DNA of 21,876 bases from an uncultured Pseudomonadota bacterium (GCA_946885605.1 CAMPGR010000053.1:1-21876), one strand, 5' to 3'; positions 1 to 7,742 are shown, counted from the first letter of the stretch. Made by a program: numbers and translations. The notes: generated from the sequence alone by a model not told the origin.

Positions 1-1117
1 CTGCGGCACCTCGCTCGCCGTCGATGAGGCGAGCGCGAGCTTGCGGCTGCACGGGCTCGTGGGCCTGCCTGCGCATGCGCGCGCCGCGCGCGACGCGCAA
101 TACTTTTTCGTGAACGGCCGCTTCGTGCGGGACCGGCTCCTCGCCCACGCGGTGCGGCAGGCGTACGAGGACGTGTTGCACCACGAGCGCCACCCGGCCT
201 TCGTGCTGTTTCTCGAAATGGACCCCGCACAGGTCGACGTCAACGTGCATCCCACGAAGATCGAGGTGCGCTTTCGCGATTCGCGCGCCGTACACCAGTT
301 CGTCTTTCACGCGCTCCACAAGGCGCTCGCGCGCACGAGCGCCGGCGAGGCGAGGCCGGGCATTCAGGAAGCCATCGCGGATGGAGGATCGCGAATCCTG
401 CCGCTTGCTTATGCCAGGCAGGAAAGTATCGGCCTTCAGGTCGCGCAGCCGGCGGGTTTCTATGATGCGCTGTTTGGCTCGCCTCAAACCGAGCTTCGCA
501 TGGATACGGCTTCCGCCCCGGATGCGACACGCACGCCTCCGCTCGGCTACGCGCTCGCCCAGTTGAGCGGTGTCTATATCCTCGCGCAAAACGAGCAGGG
601 TCTGGTCATCGTGGACATGCACGCGGCGCACGAGCGGATCATGTACGAGAAGCTGAAGTGCGCGCTCGATGCTGATCGCATCCCGATGCAGCCGTTGCTG
701 GTGCCCGTGACCTTTCGCGCCGATGCGCTGGACATCGCGACGGCCGAAGAGCATCAGGACGTGCTGAGCGCCGTCGGCTTCGACCTGGGCATCGTGTCTC
801 CGACGACCCTTGCCGCACGCGCCATACCGGTCCTGCTGCAGGACGCCGACGCCGAAATGCTCGCACGCGACGTGCTGCGGGAAATACGCGAGTACGGCGC
901 AAGCCGCGTCCTGACCGAGCGGCGTAACGAGCTGCTCGGCACGATGGCATGCCACGCCGCGGTGCGCGCCAACCGCAGGCTGACACTCCCTGAAATGGAC
1001 GCGCTGCTGCGCGAGATGGAGGAGACGGAACGCTCCGGCCAGTGCAATCATGGCCGCCCGACCTGGCACCAGATTTCGCTGGCGGAGCTCGACCGGCTGT
1101 TCATGCGCGGCCGTTGA
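1..1117 (+). CDS. mutL: DNA mismatch repair protein MutL, 3' part (5' end outside window)
   Basis: The reading frame is open from base 2, so the N-terminal ATPase part is missing and about 371 C-terminal residues are present. The fragment starts in the ribosomal-S5-like transducer domain, seen as the conserved FVNGRFVRD and [14 protein letters not shown] motifs. After a variable linker comes the C-terminal dimerisation/endonuclease domain. [12 protein letters not shown] (from base 614) fits the DQHA(X)2E(X)4E metal motif with Met in place of Gln. [15 protein letters not shown] and a terminal FMR match the other nuclease-site motifs. This is therefore the nicking type of MutL found in bacteria without MutH, which couples MutS mismatch recognition to strand incision. 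miaA starts four bases after its stop, so the two are probably co-transcribed. Family assignment is secure; nuclease activity is inferred from motifs. Confidence 0.96.
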   Translation, partial: CGTSLAVDEASASLRLHGLVGLPAHARAARDAQYFFVNGRFVRDRLLAHAVRQAYEDVLHHERHPAFVLFLEMDPAQVDVNVHPTKIEVRFRDSRAVHQFVFHALHKALARTSAGEARPGIQEAIADGGSRILPLAYARQESIGLQVAQPAGFYDALFGSPQTELRMDTASAPDATRTPPLGYALAQLSGVYILAQNEQGLVIVDMHAAHERIMYEKLKCALDADRIPMQPLLVPVTFRADALDIATAEEHQDVLSAVGFDLGIVSPTTLAARAIPVLLQDADAEMLARDVLREIREYGASRVLTERRNELLGTMACHAAVRANRRLTLPEMDALLREMEETERSGQCNHGRPTWHQISLAELDRLFMRGR

Positions 1118-1121
1118 CGCA

Positions 1122-2081
1122 ATGGCCAGGCTGCCGCCCGCGATCCTGCTGATGGGCCCCACGGCGAGCGGTAAGACCGCTGTCGCCGAGGCGCTCGCCA
1201 CAGGACTGCGGGGCGAGATCGTGAGCGTCGATTCGGCGCAGGTCTATCGACACATGGACATCGGCACGGCGAAGCCCGATGCCGAAACGCGCAAGCGGGT
1301 GCCGCACCACCTGCTCGACCTCGTCGACCCGCATGAGACGTACTCGGCCGCGCGCTTCCGCGACGACGCCTTGACGGTCATGCGCGAAATCACCGAGCGG
1401 GGCAATATCCCGCTGCTGGCAGGCGGCACGATGCTTTACTTCCAGGCGCTCACCGAGGGGCTCAGCGATCTCCCGGAAGCCGATCCGGCGATCCGTCTCG
1501 TGATCGACACCATGGCTGCGGAATCCGGCTGGCCCGCGCTGCACCGGGAACTCGCGAAGGTCGATCCCGAAACGGCGGCGCGGCTCGAGCCGAACGACGC
1601 GCAGCGCATCCAGCGGGCGCTCGAGGTCTACTACCTCACCGACAAGCCGCTCTCCGCCCTCATACGAAAACCGCGGCACGTCTATTTTCCCTATGCGCCG
1701 ATCCGGGTCGCGCTCGTGCCGAACAATCGGGCGGCGCTGCACCAACGCATCGCGCAGCGCTTCGAGGACATGCTCGAACTCGGGCTGATCGGAGAAGTAC
1801 GGCGGCTTCGCACGCGCTATCCGCTCGAGCCCACCATGCCGTCCATGCGTTGCGTGGGTTACCGCCAGGCCTGGCGCTATCTCGACGGGGAGTACGGCCT
1901 CGCGACCTTGCGCGAAAAAGGCGTGGCCGCCACCCGCCAGCTGGCCAAGCGGCAACTCACCTGGCTCCGCGCGATGGAAGGGGTCACGACCTTCGACTGC
2001 CTCGCCGCGAACCTCGCGGATCAGGTGCTCCACTTCCTGGAGCGCGAGCTCGAAGCGCGCTCAGGAAAGACGTGCGCCTAG
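1122..2081 (+). CDS. miaA: tRNA dimethylallyltransferase MiaA
   Basis: A 319-residue protein that transfers the dimethylallyl group of DMAPP to N6 of A37 in tRNAs reading UNN codons. The P-loop GPTASGKT is at residues 12-19. It is followed by [16 protein letters not shown], the HHLLDL segment, [31 protein letters not shown] and a C-terminal [12 protein letters not shown], all in family order, and the length is normal. The frame is open further upstream (from 1050), but that extension lies inside mutL. The ATG at 1122, directly before [11 protein letters not shown], gives the usual N-terminus. It follows mutL at four bases, the classic mutL-miaA pair. hfq, which often follows miaA in proteobacteria, is absent here; the next gene is convergent and starts two bases after the miaA stop. 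Confidence 0.97.
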   Translation: MARLPPAILLMGPTASGKTAVAEALATGLRGEIVSVDSAQVYRHMDIGTAKPDAETRKRVPHHLLDLVDPHETYSAARFRDDALTVMREITERGNIPLLAGGTMLYFQALTEGLSDLPEADPAIRLVIDTMAAESGWPALHRELAKVDPETAARLEPNDAQRIQRALEVYYLTDKPLSALIRKPRHVYFPYAPIRVALVPNNRAALHQRIAQRFEDMLELGLIGEVRRLRTRYPLEPTMPSMRCVGYRQAWRYLDGEYGLATLREKGVAATRQLAKRQLTWLRAMEGVTTFDCLAANLADQVLHFLERELEARSGKTCA

Positions 2082-2082
2082 A

Positions 2083-2697
2083 TCAGCGGATGCGCTGCGC
2101 AAGCGAGTTCACGAAATCGGCGAGCGCCTCGTGGTTCCGGGTGAGGCGCAGCCTCATGTCCCCGCCCAGGCTGGTGATCTCGACGTAGAGCTGCGGGCGC
2201 AGCAACGCCACCGCGATCAACGCTACGCCGAGGAAGAACAATGCCCCGCAGACGTAGATGAGCTCGGCACTGCCCAGCGGGAAAAGCAGTGTCGGCATGA
2301 AGGCGCCGGCAGCGCCGGCGGCGCCGAGTGCAACGCCCAGCGCAACCATCCACCATCGGATGTATTTCACGATGGAGAGCCGGGAGATGGCGCGCAGCGG
2401 ATAGACGGTCTGATGGTCGCGTCCATAGACGATGAGCCGCCGGTCGGTCAGCACCAGATGATTGAGGCCGATCGTATCGGCCACCTCAATGTTGTCCACC
2501 ATGCTTTCCCCTTGAGCGAGATCCAGCGCGTAGCCGCGCAGGGGCCGCTTCTCGCCATCGGCGCGGCTCTGGGACGGCGCGGGCGGCGCCTGCGTTTGCC
2601 CCTGCGCCGGCACATCGGGCGCCGTCCCGATCCTCGGTTCGCGCCGCTCGTAATCCGGCTCGTCCGCGCGGTCGACGCGCTGCGCCTCGTCCTTCAT
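2083..2697 (-). CDS. Small two-TM membrane protein with PH-like fold, function unknown
   Basis: A 204-residue protein. Residues 1-50 are polar and rich in Pro, Gln, Arg and Glu, so probably disordered. Residues about 52-112 carry a beta-rich segment with the pattern NHLVLTDRRLIVYGRD...VYPLRAIS, typical of bacterial PH-like/YdbT-type domains. Two hydrophobic helices (about 116-139 and 145-166) follow, then LYVEITSLGGDMRLRL and a terminal helix ALADFVNSLAQRI. The layout suggests one PH-like domain interrupted by a transmembrane hairpin, exposed on the cytoplasmic side. Its ATG overlaps the xseA stop (ATGA), so it is translationally coupled to xseA. No function can be assigned; a link to membrane or lipid signalling would be guesswork. 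Confidence 0.75.
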   Translation of the reverse strand: MKDEAQRVDRADEPDYERREPRIGTAPDVPAQGQTQAPPAPSQSRADGEKRPLRGYALDLAQGESMVDNIEVADTIGLNHLVLTDRRLIVYGRDHQTVYPLRAISRLSIVKYIRWWMVALGVALGAAGAAGAFMPTLLFPLGSAELIYVCGALFFLGVALIAVALLRPQLYVEITSLGGDMRLRLTRNHEALADFVNSLAQRIR

Positions 2698-4043
2698 CGC
2701 TCACCCTCGCCTTTCTGCTTGACCACCACGCCCGCCCAGCCCCGCGCGAAAGTGACCTTGAGCTCATCCTCGCACGCGATCCCGCCGCTATCGCGCACGA
2801 TTTTTCCCGCAGCGGTGGCCGTGATGCTATAGCCGCGCTCGAGCACGCGCTCCGGGTTGAGATGATTCAAGTGCGATTCCGTGCGTTGAAGCAACGTCTT
2901 CGCCTGCTCGAGTCGCCTCGCCATGGCGTGGCGCAACCGCCGCCCGCGCTCGGCGTTCTCCCGTTGGAATGCCATCACATCGGCGCGCGCCGCCCTGACC
3001 TGGCGCGCGAGGTCGCGCACGTGCCAGTTTCTTTCCTGCGCGGACCGCTGCTGCGCGCCATGCAACCGTGTCGCGAAATGCCGCAGCGAGGCAATCCGCT
3101 CCCGGATGCGCTCGCCGGGATGCACGAGCCGCTTGGCAAGGTAATCCAGACGCTGCATGCGCGACTCCAGCGCCCGTAGGGTCAGGCGCGCAACCCGGCG
3201 CTGCAACTCGCGAAACTTCTGCCTGAGCTCCGCGCAGTCCGGCGTCGCGAGCTCAGCCGCAGCGGTCGGGGTCGGACCGCGCACGTCGGCAACGAAATCG
3301 GCGATGGTGAAATCCGTCTCGTGGCCGATGCCCGTCACGACGGGAATGGTGCACGCGCAGATCGCTTGCGCGACAACCTCCTCGTTGAACGCCCACAGGT
3401 CTTCGATGCTCCCGCCGCCGCGGCACAGGATGAGCGCGTCGCACTCCGCGCGCGCCGCCGCTGTCGCGATCGCGGCCGCGATCTTCTGTGCCGCGCCTTC
3501 GCCTTGCACTGGCGCGGGATAGACGATCACCGGCAGCGACGGCATGCGCCGGCTGAGGGTGGTCAACACATCGCGGAGCGCGGCCGCCTGCAACGAAGTG
3601 ACGATACCCAGGGCGCGTGGAAAGGCGGGCAGCCGCTGCTTGCGCCGCGGATCGAAGAGCCCTTCCTTGTCGAGCCGGTTCTTGAGCCTTTCGTACGCCT
3701 CGAACAGCGCGCCGAGCCCCGAGCGGCGCATCGCCTCGACGTTGAGCTGGAACTTCCCGCGCTGCTCGTAGAGCGTGGGGCAGGCGCGCACTTCCACCTG
3801 CATGCCGTTGTCCGGGCGCCAGTCGAGATATTGCAGCCGGTGCCGGAAGATCACGCAATCCACCTGGGCCTCGGCGTCCTTGAGGGTGAAGTAGCAGTGC
3901 CCCGAGTCGTAGCGTTTCAGGTTCGAGATCTCGCCGCGGACCCACATCAGAGGAAGGTTCGCCTCGATCAGTTCGCGCGCAAGCCGGTTCAGGTCGCTGA
4001 CCGAGACGACCGGTTGCGCGACAGGTAGTGAAAGATCGAGCAT
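2694..4043 (-). CDS. xseA: Exodeoxyribonuclease VII large subunit
   Basis: A 449-residue protein (E. coli XseA is of similar length) forming the catalytic subunit of exonuclease VII, which degrades single-stranded DNA together with XseB. The N-terminal OB fold is seen in VSDLNRLARELIEANLPLMW and VRGEISNLKRYDSGHCYFTL. The catalytic core holds LILCRGGGSIEDLWAFNEE and GIGHETDFTIADFVADVRGP, followed by a long Arg/Gln/Glu-rich coiled coil. I chose the ATG at 4043 (MLDLSLPVAQPV). The frame can be extended to a TTG at 4100, but that TTG is the first three bases of a TTGACA -35-like box, so the extension is unlikely. No clear Shine-Dalgarno sequence precedes 4043. xseB is not in the window. The gene points away from exbB across a long intergenic region. 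Confidence 0.96.
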   Translation of the reverse strand: MLDLSLPVAQPVVSVSDLNRLARELIEANLPLMWVRGEISNLKRYDSGHCYFTLKDAEAQVDCVIFRHRLQYLDWRPDNGMQVEVRACPTLYEQRGKFQLNVEAMRRSGLGALFEAYERLKNRLDKEGLFDPRRKQRLPAFPRALGIVTSLQAAALRDVLTTLSRRMPSLPVIVYPAPVQGEGAAQKIAAAIATAAARAECDALILCRGGGSIEDLWAFNEEVVAQAICACTIPVVTGIGHETDFTIADFVADVRGPTPTAAAELATPDCAELRQKFRELQRRVARLTLRALESRMQRLDYLAKRLVHPGERIRERIASLRHFATRLHGAQQRSAQERNWHVRDLARQVRAARADVMAFQRENAERGRRLRHAMARRLEQAKTLLQRTESHLNHLNPERVLERGYSITATAAGKIVRDSGGIACEDELKVTFARGWAGVVVKQKGEGER

Positions 4044-4071
4044 TGGGAGGGCGTTTTCCGTGAAGCGGTCG

Positions 4072-4100
4072 AATCTGTCAAATCGCCCGTGCCGTGTCAA
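4072..4100 (-). promoter_or_regulatory. Candidate sigma-70 promoter of xseA
   Basis: Reading the minus strand, a perfect TTGACA (4100-4095) is followed by a 17-base spacer and CAGATT (4077-4072), a 3/6 match to the -10 consensus. Transcription would start near 4065, about 22 bases before the xseA ATG. A second TTGACA lies at 4081-4076 but has a poor -10 partner. Confidence 0.35.
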
Positions 4101-4360
4101 CGCCGCGCGGCCGCGCGTGAGTATCGGGATCGGAAATCGCCGCTACGATGGACGGGGCACAAACGCTCACTCCAGGATCGCCCTCCCCGGTTGGTGGGAC
4201 GCGTAGCGGGCGGCTGCGTCGGGCGGCAAAAGCCTTGACAAAGCGATTTCGCTCGACACTCATCCACAATGTCGTCTACGGCCATCGTGAGCGGCGGCGC
4301 TATCGCCCGCTCCCGAGGGAGAATGCAGTAAGAGGATGATTTCAAAACTTAAAATATCCG

Positions 4361-4366
4361 TATAAT
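4361..4366 (+). promoter_or_regulatory. TATAAT -10-like hexamer in AT-rich core
   Basis: A perfect TATAAT sits in a run of ten A/T bases. No good -35 is found 16-18 bases upstream, and a start here would give an exbB leader of about 210 bases. It may be a promoter needing an activator, or simply part of the AT-rich core. Confidence 0.25.
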
Positions 4367-4423
4367 TTTTGAGCGTGATAACAAAACCCTATATGGAAGC
4401 CTCACTTAGCGCCGCTGTTTACA

Positions 4424-4439
4424 AACTATGCACATAGTT
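4424..4439. promoter_or_regulatory. Perfect dyad AACTATG-CA-CATAGTT, possible operator
   Basis: Two perfect 7-base inverted arms are separated by two bases. The element lies between the AT-rich core and exbB and looks like a dimeric repressor site. It overlaps the first DnaA-box-like nonamer. The cognate regulator is unknown. Confidence 0.4.
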
Positions 4440-4460
4440 ATCCCCAGAGTGTGTGGAAAA
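4426..4460. promoter_or_regulatory. Cluster of three DnaA-box-like nonamers
   Basis: Compared with the consensus TTWTNCACA, the region shows CTATGCACA (4426-4434, one mismatch), TTATCCCCA (4438-4446, one mismatch) and, on the minus strand, TTTTCCACA (4460-4452, exact). A further near match, TCATCCACA, lies near 4261. They are 12 and 14 bases apart start to start and sit next to the AT-rich core. DnaA binding is inferred. Confidence 0.4.
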
Positions 4461-4524
4461 CAAAAATTCCCTTTCATCGTGACAGCCTTAAGAGGACATC
4501 GTAAAGCAAAGTGTCAAAAGCGGC

Positions 4525-4553
4525 TTGCTGAAACACGGGTGGGCGGATAAAGT
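4525..4553 (+). promoter_or_regulatory. Candidate proximal promoter of exbB
   Basis: TTGCTG (4525-4530), a 17-base spacer and TAAAGT (4548-4553) give a weak sigma-70-like promoter that would start transcription about 20 bases before the exbB start. A competing candidate is GTGACA (4479-4484), 17 bases, TAAAGC (4502-4507). Confidence 0.3.
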
Positions 4554-4580
4554 TACGCGCAGTTTTTTGGAGCCGAGAAA

Positions 4581-5189
4581 TTGTTTGCGATCATTGAAGC
4601 GGCCGGCTGGCCGATCTGGCCCCTTCTGCTCTGTTCGGTCGTCGCGCTCGCCATCATCGGCGAGCGTTGGTGGTCGCTGCGCCACAATGCAGTCATGCCG
4701 AAGAACCTGCTGGGGCAGGTGGTGCAGGAATACCGGCAGAACGGCATCACGACGCAGCTCTTGTCGCGGCTCTACGACAATTCTCCGCTCGGCGTCATCT
4801 TCGCGGCCGGGCTGAAGAACGTAAAGATGACGCCGGCGATCATGCGTGAGTCGGTCGAAGAGGCGGGGCGGCTCGTTGCGATCGAGCTGGAGCGATTCCT
4901 GACGAGCCTCGGCACCATTGCCGCCATCGCGCCGCTCCTCGGGCTCTTCGGCACGGTGGTCGGCATGATCGAGATCTTCGGTTCGCAAGGTCCGCAGGGC
5001 AGCAATCCGCTCGCGCTCGCGCACGGGATCTCGATTGCGCTCTACAACACGGCCTTCGGACTGGTGGTCGCCGTGCCGAGCATGATCTTCTACCGCTATT
5101 TCCGCTCCAAGGTGGACGCGATGCTCGTCGACATGGAACTGCAGGCGCTCAAGCTCGTGGAAATCGTGCACGGCGAACGTCAGGCGTAA
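4581..5189 (+). CDS. exbB: MotA/TolQ/ExbB family proton channel protein
   Basis: A 202-residue inner-membrane protein with three predicted helices (about 12-27, 110-131, 152-173) and the hallmark segments APLLGLFGTVVGMIEIF and ALYNTAFGLVVAVPSMIFY. With ExbD it forms a proton-driven motor that energises TonB-dependent outer-membrane transport, or a Tol-like function. The start codon is TTG at 4581, preceded by GGAG (4569-4572) at eight bases. The first in-frame ATG lies at residue 39, after the first membrane helix, so TTG is the only sensible start. exbD follows at 12 bases. No tonB gene is visible, so the partner must be encoded elsewhere. Confidence 0.93.
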   Translation: MFAIIEAAGWPIWPLLLCSVVALAIIGERWWSLRHNAVMPKNLLGQVVQEYRQNGITTQLLSRLYDNSPLGVIFAAGLKNVKMTPAIMRESVEEAGRLVAIELERFLTSLGTIAAIAPLLGLFGTVVGMIEIFGSQGPQGSNPLALAHGISIALYNTAFGLVVAVPSMIFYRYFRSKVDAMLVDMELQALKLVEIVHGERQA

Positions 5190-5201
5190 AGCGAGGCAGC
5201 G

Positions 5202-5621
5202 ATGCATTTCCGAGCCCGATCGTTCCGGGAAGAGCCGGAGATTAACTTCATCCCGTTGATCGACGTCCTGCTCGTCATACTGATTTTCCTCATGGTCACC
5301 ACGACCTATTCGCGCTACGCCGAGCTGCAGATCAACCTGCCGAGCGCCGAGGCCGGCAAGGCGCCGGAGCGCGTCGAGCAGATCGACGTCGCCGTGGACG
5401 CACAGGGCAAATACCTCATCAACAAGGCACCCGTCGCCTTCAACGGGCCGGAGGCGTTCAGCCAGGAATTGAAGCGCGCGGCGGGAAGCATGAAGGAGCC
5501 GGTGATTATCATCGGCGCCGATGCGAATGCTCCGCACCAGTCGGTGATCAACATCATGGAAGCGGCGCGCATTGCCGGTTACGGCAAGATCACTTTCACC
5601 ACGCAGGCTAAGAAGCCGTAA
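5202..5621 (+). CDS. exbD: ExbD/TolR family biopolymer transport protein
   Basis: A 139-residue protein with a short cytoplasmic N-terminus, one membrane helix (about 17-34) and a periplasmic domain. The helix contains INFIPLIDVLLVILIFLMV, with Asp21 at the position of the proton-path aspartate of ExbD/TolR. The periplasmic part ends in the typical VIIIGADANAPHQSVINIME and GYGKITFTT segments. It works with ExbB in the stator ring. A GAGG-like Shine-Dalgarno sequence precedes the ATG. The gene directly follows exbB; a 118-base gap with heptamer repeats then precedes lpxK. Confidence 0.94.
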   Translation: MHFRARSFREEPEINFIPLIDVLLVILIFLMVTTTYSRYAELQINLPSAEAGKAPERVEQIDVAVDAQGKYLINKAPVAFNGPEAFSQELKRAAGSMKEPVIIIGADANAPHQSVINIMEAARIAGYGKITFTTQAKKP

Positions 5622-5672
5622 AGGGTCGTTGCCGGGGCGCCTGAGATGACGTTCCGCCCCTCACGACTTCGG

Positions 5673-5734
5673 TTTACCGCTCACCGTTCACCGCTTACCG
5701 ATTAAGCATCCTCCGCGCGGCTTACCGCTTACCC
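5673..5734 (+). repeat. Heptamer repeat YTYACCG (4 + 2 units)
   Basis: Four contiguous 7-base units TTTACCG, CTCACCG, TTCACCG and CTTACCG (5673-5700) are followed, after a 20-base interruption, by CTTACCG and CTTACCC (5721-5734). The last unit ends five bases before the lpxK ATG, so the array lies in the leader of lpxK. The units differ only at pyrimidine positions, apart from the final base. Confidence 0.8.
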
Positions 5735-5739
5735 TTCCG

Positions 5740-6753
5740 ATGGCCTCGCTAGAGCGACACTGGTACGGCGTCACCCCGGTTTCCTTCCTTCTCTTTCCAC
5801 TGAGCCTCGTGTTCCGCGCGCTCGTGGCGCTGCGCCGGGCGCTCTACCGGACAGGACCGCTCCGGCCGGTAGGCGTGCGGGTCCCTGTAGTGGTAGTCGG
5901 CAACCTCACTGTCGGAGGCACCGGAAAGACGCCGCTCGTCATGTGGCTCGTCGGATTCCTGCGCGCGCGCGGCATGCGCCCCGGGATCGTGAGCCGCGGC
6001 TATCGCGGCAAGCAGCGTGCCCCGGTCGCTGTCACCGCCACGAGCGACGCGGCGCTCTGCGGTGATGAAGCGGTAATGCTCGCACGGTGCTGCGACGCGC
6101 CGGTCTGGATCGGCAGGGATCGGGTTGCGACGGCACAGGCTCTGCTCGCCGCAGCACCCGATTGCGATGTGATCGTGAGCGACGACGGACTGCAGCATTA
6201 CCGGCTCGCACGCGACGTGGAGATCGTCGTCTTCGATGGCCGTCGCGGCGCCGGCAACGGTCTCCTGCTCCCGGCAGGGCCGCTGCGCGAGCCGACGACG
6301 CGCCTCAAGACGGTGGATGCCCTCGTCGTGAACGTGAGCGAATCGGCGAGGGTCGGTCTCAAGACAATCGCCCCGCCCGCGTATGCGATGTCGCTCACCG
6401 GCAGCGAGTTCTACAACCTCTTCAATCCCGGGCACCGCGCCGGCCCTTGGCAGTTCCGCGGCCACCGCGTGCACGCGGTGGCCGGCATCGGCCGTCCGGA
6501 GCGTTTTTTCCACTATCTGCGCCGGCTCGGCATCGACTTCACCGCCCACCCTTTCCCCGATCATCACGCGTACACCGCAGCCGACCTCGCGTTCGCCGAT
6601 GCGGAGTGCATCGTGATGACGGAAAAGGATGCGGTAAAATGCCGCAGGTTCGCCACTGAAAAACACTGGGTGCTGCCGGTTATCGCAGAGCTCGATCCGG
6701 CGCTCGGCGAACTCGTGCTCGGCAAAGTGAGGAAGACCCGGCATGGATCCTAA
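5740..6753 (+). CDS. lpxK: Tetraacyldisaccharide 4'-kinase LpxK
   Basis: A 337-residue inner-membrane kinase that phosphorylates the 4' position of the lipid A disaccharide precursor, making lipid IVA. An N-terminal hydrophobic helix (about 13-33) anchors the protein. [17 protein letters not shown] contains the Walker A motif (GGTGKTP at 59-65). [27 protein letters not shown] and a late MTEKDAVKC motif follow in family order. The ATG at 5740 begins [10 protein letters not shown], the normal type of N-terminus. No clear Shine-Dalgarno sequence is seen; pyrimidine-rich heptamer repeats occupy that position. The 3' end overlaps the next gene by 11 bases. Confidence 0.96.
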   Translation: MASLERHWYGVTPVSFLLFPLSLVFRALVALRRALYRTGPLRPVGVRVPVVVVGNLTVGGTGKTPLVMWLVGFLRARGMRPGIVSRGYRGKQRAPVAVTATSDAALCGDEAVMLARCCDAPVWIGRDRVATAQALLAAAPDCDVIVSDDGLQHYRLARDVEIVVFDGRRGAGNGLLLPAGPLREPTTRLKTVDALVVNVSESARVGLKTIAPPAYAMSLTGSEFYNLFNPGHRAGPWQFRGHRVHAVAGIGRPERFFHYLRRLGIDFTAHPFPDHHAYTAADLAFADAECIVMTEKDAVKCRRFATEKHWVLPVIAELDPALGELVLGKVRKTRHGS

Positions 6754-6922
6754 GCTGCTCGACATACTCGTCTGCCCGCTGTGCAAGGGACCGCTCGTGT
6801 ACCGCAGGGCGCAGAGCGAGCTCTTGTGCAAGCCCTGCCGCCTCGGCTATCCCGTCCGGGATGACATTCCCGTCATGCTCGAGGACGAAGCACGGAAGCT
6901 GCCTCCCGAAGAAGAAGTCTGA
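6743..6922 (+). CDS. ycaR: Trm112/YcaR-like zinc protein
   Basis: A 59-residue protein beginning [18 protein letters not shown] and containing [16 protein letters not shown], the signature of the bacterial UPF0434/Trm112-like family that sits between lpxK and kdsB in many proteobacteria. Cys11, Cys14, Cys29 and Cys32 form a complete four-cysteine zinc ribbon (CPLC...CKPC). Its ATG lies inside the end of lpxK (11-base overlap), indicating translational coupling. The exact role is not established; Trm112 in other organisms activates methyltransferases. The last codons and stop are part of a 12-base tandem duplication that also forms the spacer before kdsB. Confidence 0.93.
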   Translation: MDPKLLDILVCPLCKGPLVYRRAQSELLCKPCRLGYPVRDDIPVMLEDEARKLPPEEEV

Positions 6923-6934
6923 GAAGAAGTCTGA
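6911..6934 (+). repeat. Perfect 12-base tandem duplication between the Trm112-like gene and kdsB
   Basis: GAAGAAGTCTGA occurs twice head to tail (6911-6922 and 6923-6934). The first copy ends with the stop codon of the Trm112-like gene, and the second ends immediately before the kdsB ATG. Without the duplication the genes would abut as TGAATG. Confidence 0.9.
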
Positions 6935-7708
6935 ATGGACTTCTTCGTCATCATTCCCGCGCGCTTCGCCTCCACGCGTTTCCCCGGCAAGCCGCTCGCG
7001 GAGATTGCGGGCAAGCCGATGGTCGTGCACGTTGCCGAGCGGGCGCTGAAAAGCGGCGCGCGCGAGGTGCTGGTGGCCACGGACGACAAGCGAATCGCGG
7101 ACGCGGCACGTGACCATGGCCACGTCGCCGTCATGACTCGCCGCGAACATGCCTCCGGCACCGACCGCCTCGCGGAAGTCGTGATGCGCCGCCGCTATCC
7201 CGCCGACCGCATCGTCGTCAACGTCCAGGGCGACGAGCCCCTGATCGAGCCGGCTCTCATCCGCGAAGTGGCTACGAACCTCGCGCGCCGGCGCAGCGCC
7301 GAGATCGCAACCGCCTGCACGCCGATTCGCGACCTGAACGAGTTCGTGAATCCCAACGTCGTCAAAGTGGTGCTCGACAACGCCGGCTATGCCCTGTACT
7401 TCAGCCGCGCAGCGATTCCACACGCGCGGGACGGCACAGCCGGCGCGCGGCGCGCGCAGGCAAGCGCGCTCGCGCGCAATTTTCCCGCCTTCCGCCATCT
7501 CGGGCTCTACGCGTATCGCTGCGGATTCCTGCGCCGCTACGCCCGCCTTGCGCCCGCCGCGCTCGAGCGCTTCGAGGCGCTCGAGCAGCTTCGCGCGCTC
7601 GCCTACGGCTTCCGCATCAGCGTCGCCGTCACACCCAACTCGCCGCATCCCGGGATCGACACGCCGAAAGATCTCGAACGCGCCCGCAGGCTTTTCAGCC
7701 GCCATTGA
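6935..7708 (+). CDS. kdsB: 3-deoxy-manno-octulosonate cytidylyltransferase KdsB
   Basis: A 257-residue cytosolic enzyme that makes CMP-Kdo from CTP and Kdo, the activated sugar for the lipopolysaccharide inner core. The N-terminus [19 protein letters not shown] is the nucleotide-binding signature. [38 protein letters not shown] and a terminal [15 protein letters not shown] are diagnostic. Length is normal. A weak GAGAAG sequence upstream may serve as Shine-Dalgarno, and coupling to the preceding gene is likely. Together with lpxK it forms an outer-membrane lipid A/Kdo block. Confidence 0.97.
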   Translation: MDFFVIIPARFASTRFPGKPLAEIAGKPMVVHVAERALKSGAREVLVATDDKRIADAARDHGHVAVMTRREHASGTDRLAEVVMRRRYPADRIVVNVQGDEPLIEPALIREVATNLARRRSAEIATACTPIRDLNEFVNPNVVKVVLDNAGYALYFSRAAIPHARDGTAGARRAQASALARNFPAFRHLGLYAYRCGFLRRYARLAPAALERFEALEQLRALAYGFRISVAVTPNSPHPGIDTPKDLERARRLFSRH

Positions 7709-7742
7709 GCGCGCACGGGTTCCTCGCTGCCGCAAAACCCGC

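Larger units (their letters stand above)
4044..4580. other. Long intergenic region between divergent xseA and exbB
   Basis: No convincing gene is present in these 537 bases. The part next to xseA is GC-rich like the rest of the window. From about 4341 to 4400 the composition drops to roughly 30% GC, including a run of ten A/T at 4361-4370. The region carries promoter-like hexamers for exbB, a perfect dyad and several DnaA-box-like nonamers, listed separately. Short frames of 63 and 82 codons exist on the two strands, but their proteins look like translated noncoding DNA. Confidence 0.7.

Noticed and set aside
1101..2033. A 310-codon open frame antisense to miaA
   Set aside because: Shadow of miaA; no family features.
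4097..4345. Short frames of 82 codons (minus) and 63 codons (plus, 4148-4339) in the xseA-exbB gap
   Set aside because: Arg/Pro/Ser-rich translations without motifs and without convincing ribosome binding sites; the region is better explained as regulatory.
5634..5660. Inverted repeat GGGGCG/CGCCCC between exbD and lpxK as a terminator
   Set aside because: Six base pairs with a 15-base loop and no T run; easily expected by chance in GC-rich DNA.
5749..6831. A 360-codon open frame antisense to lpxK and the Trm112-like gene
   Set aside because: Composition typical of antisense translation, no motifs, and it covers two clear plus-strand genes.
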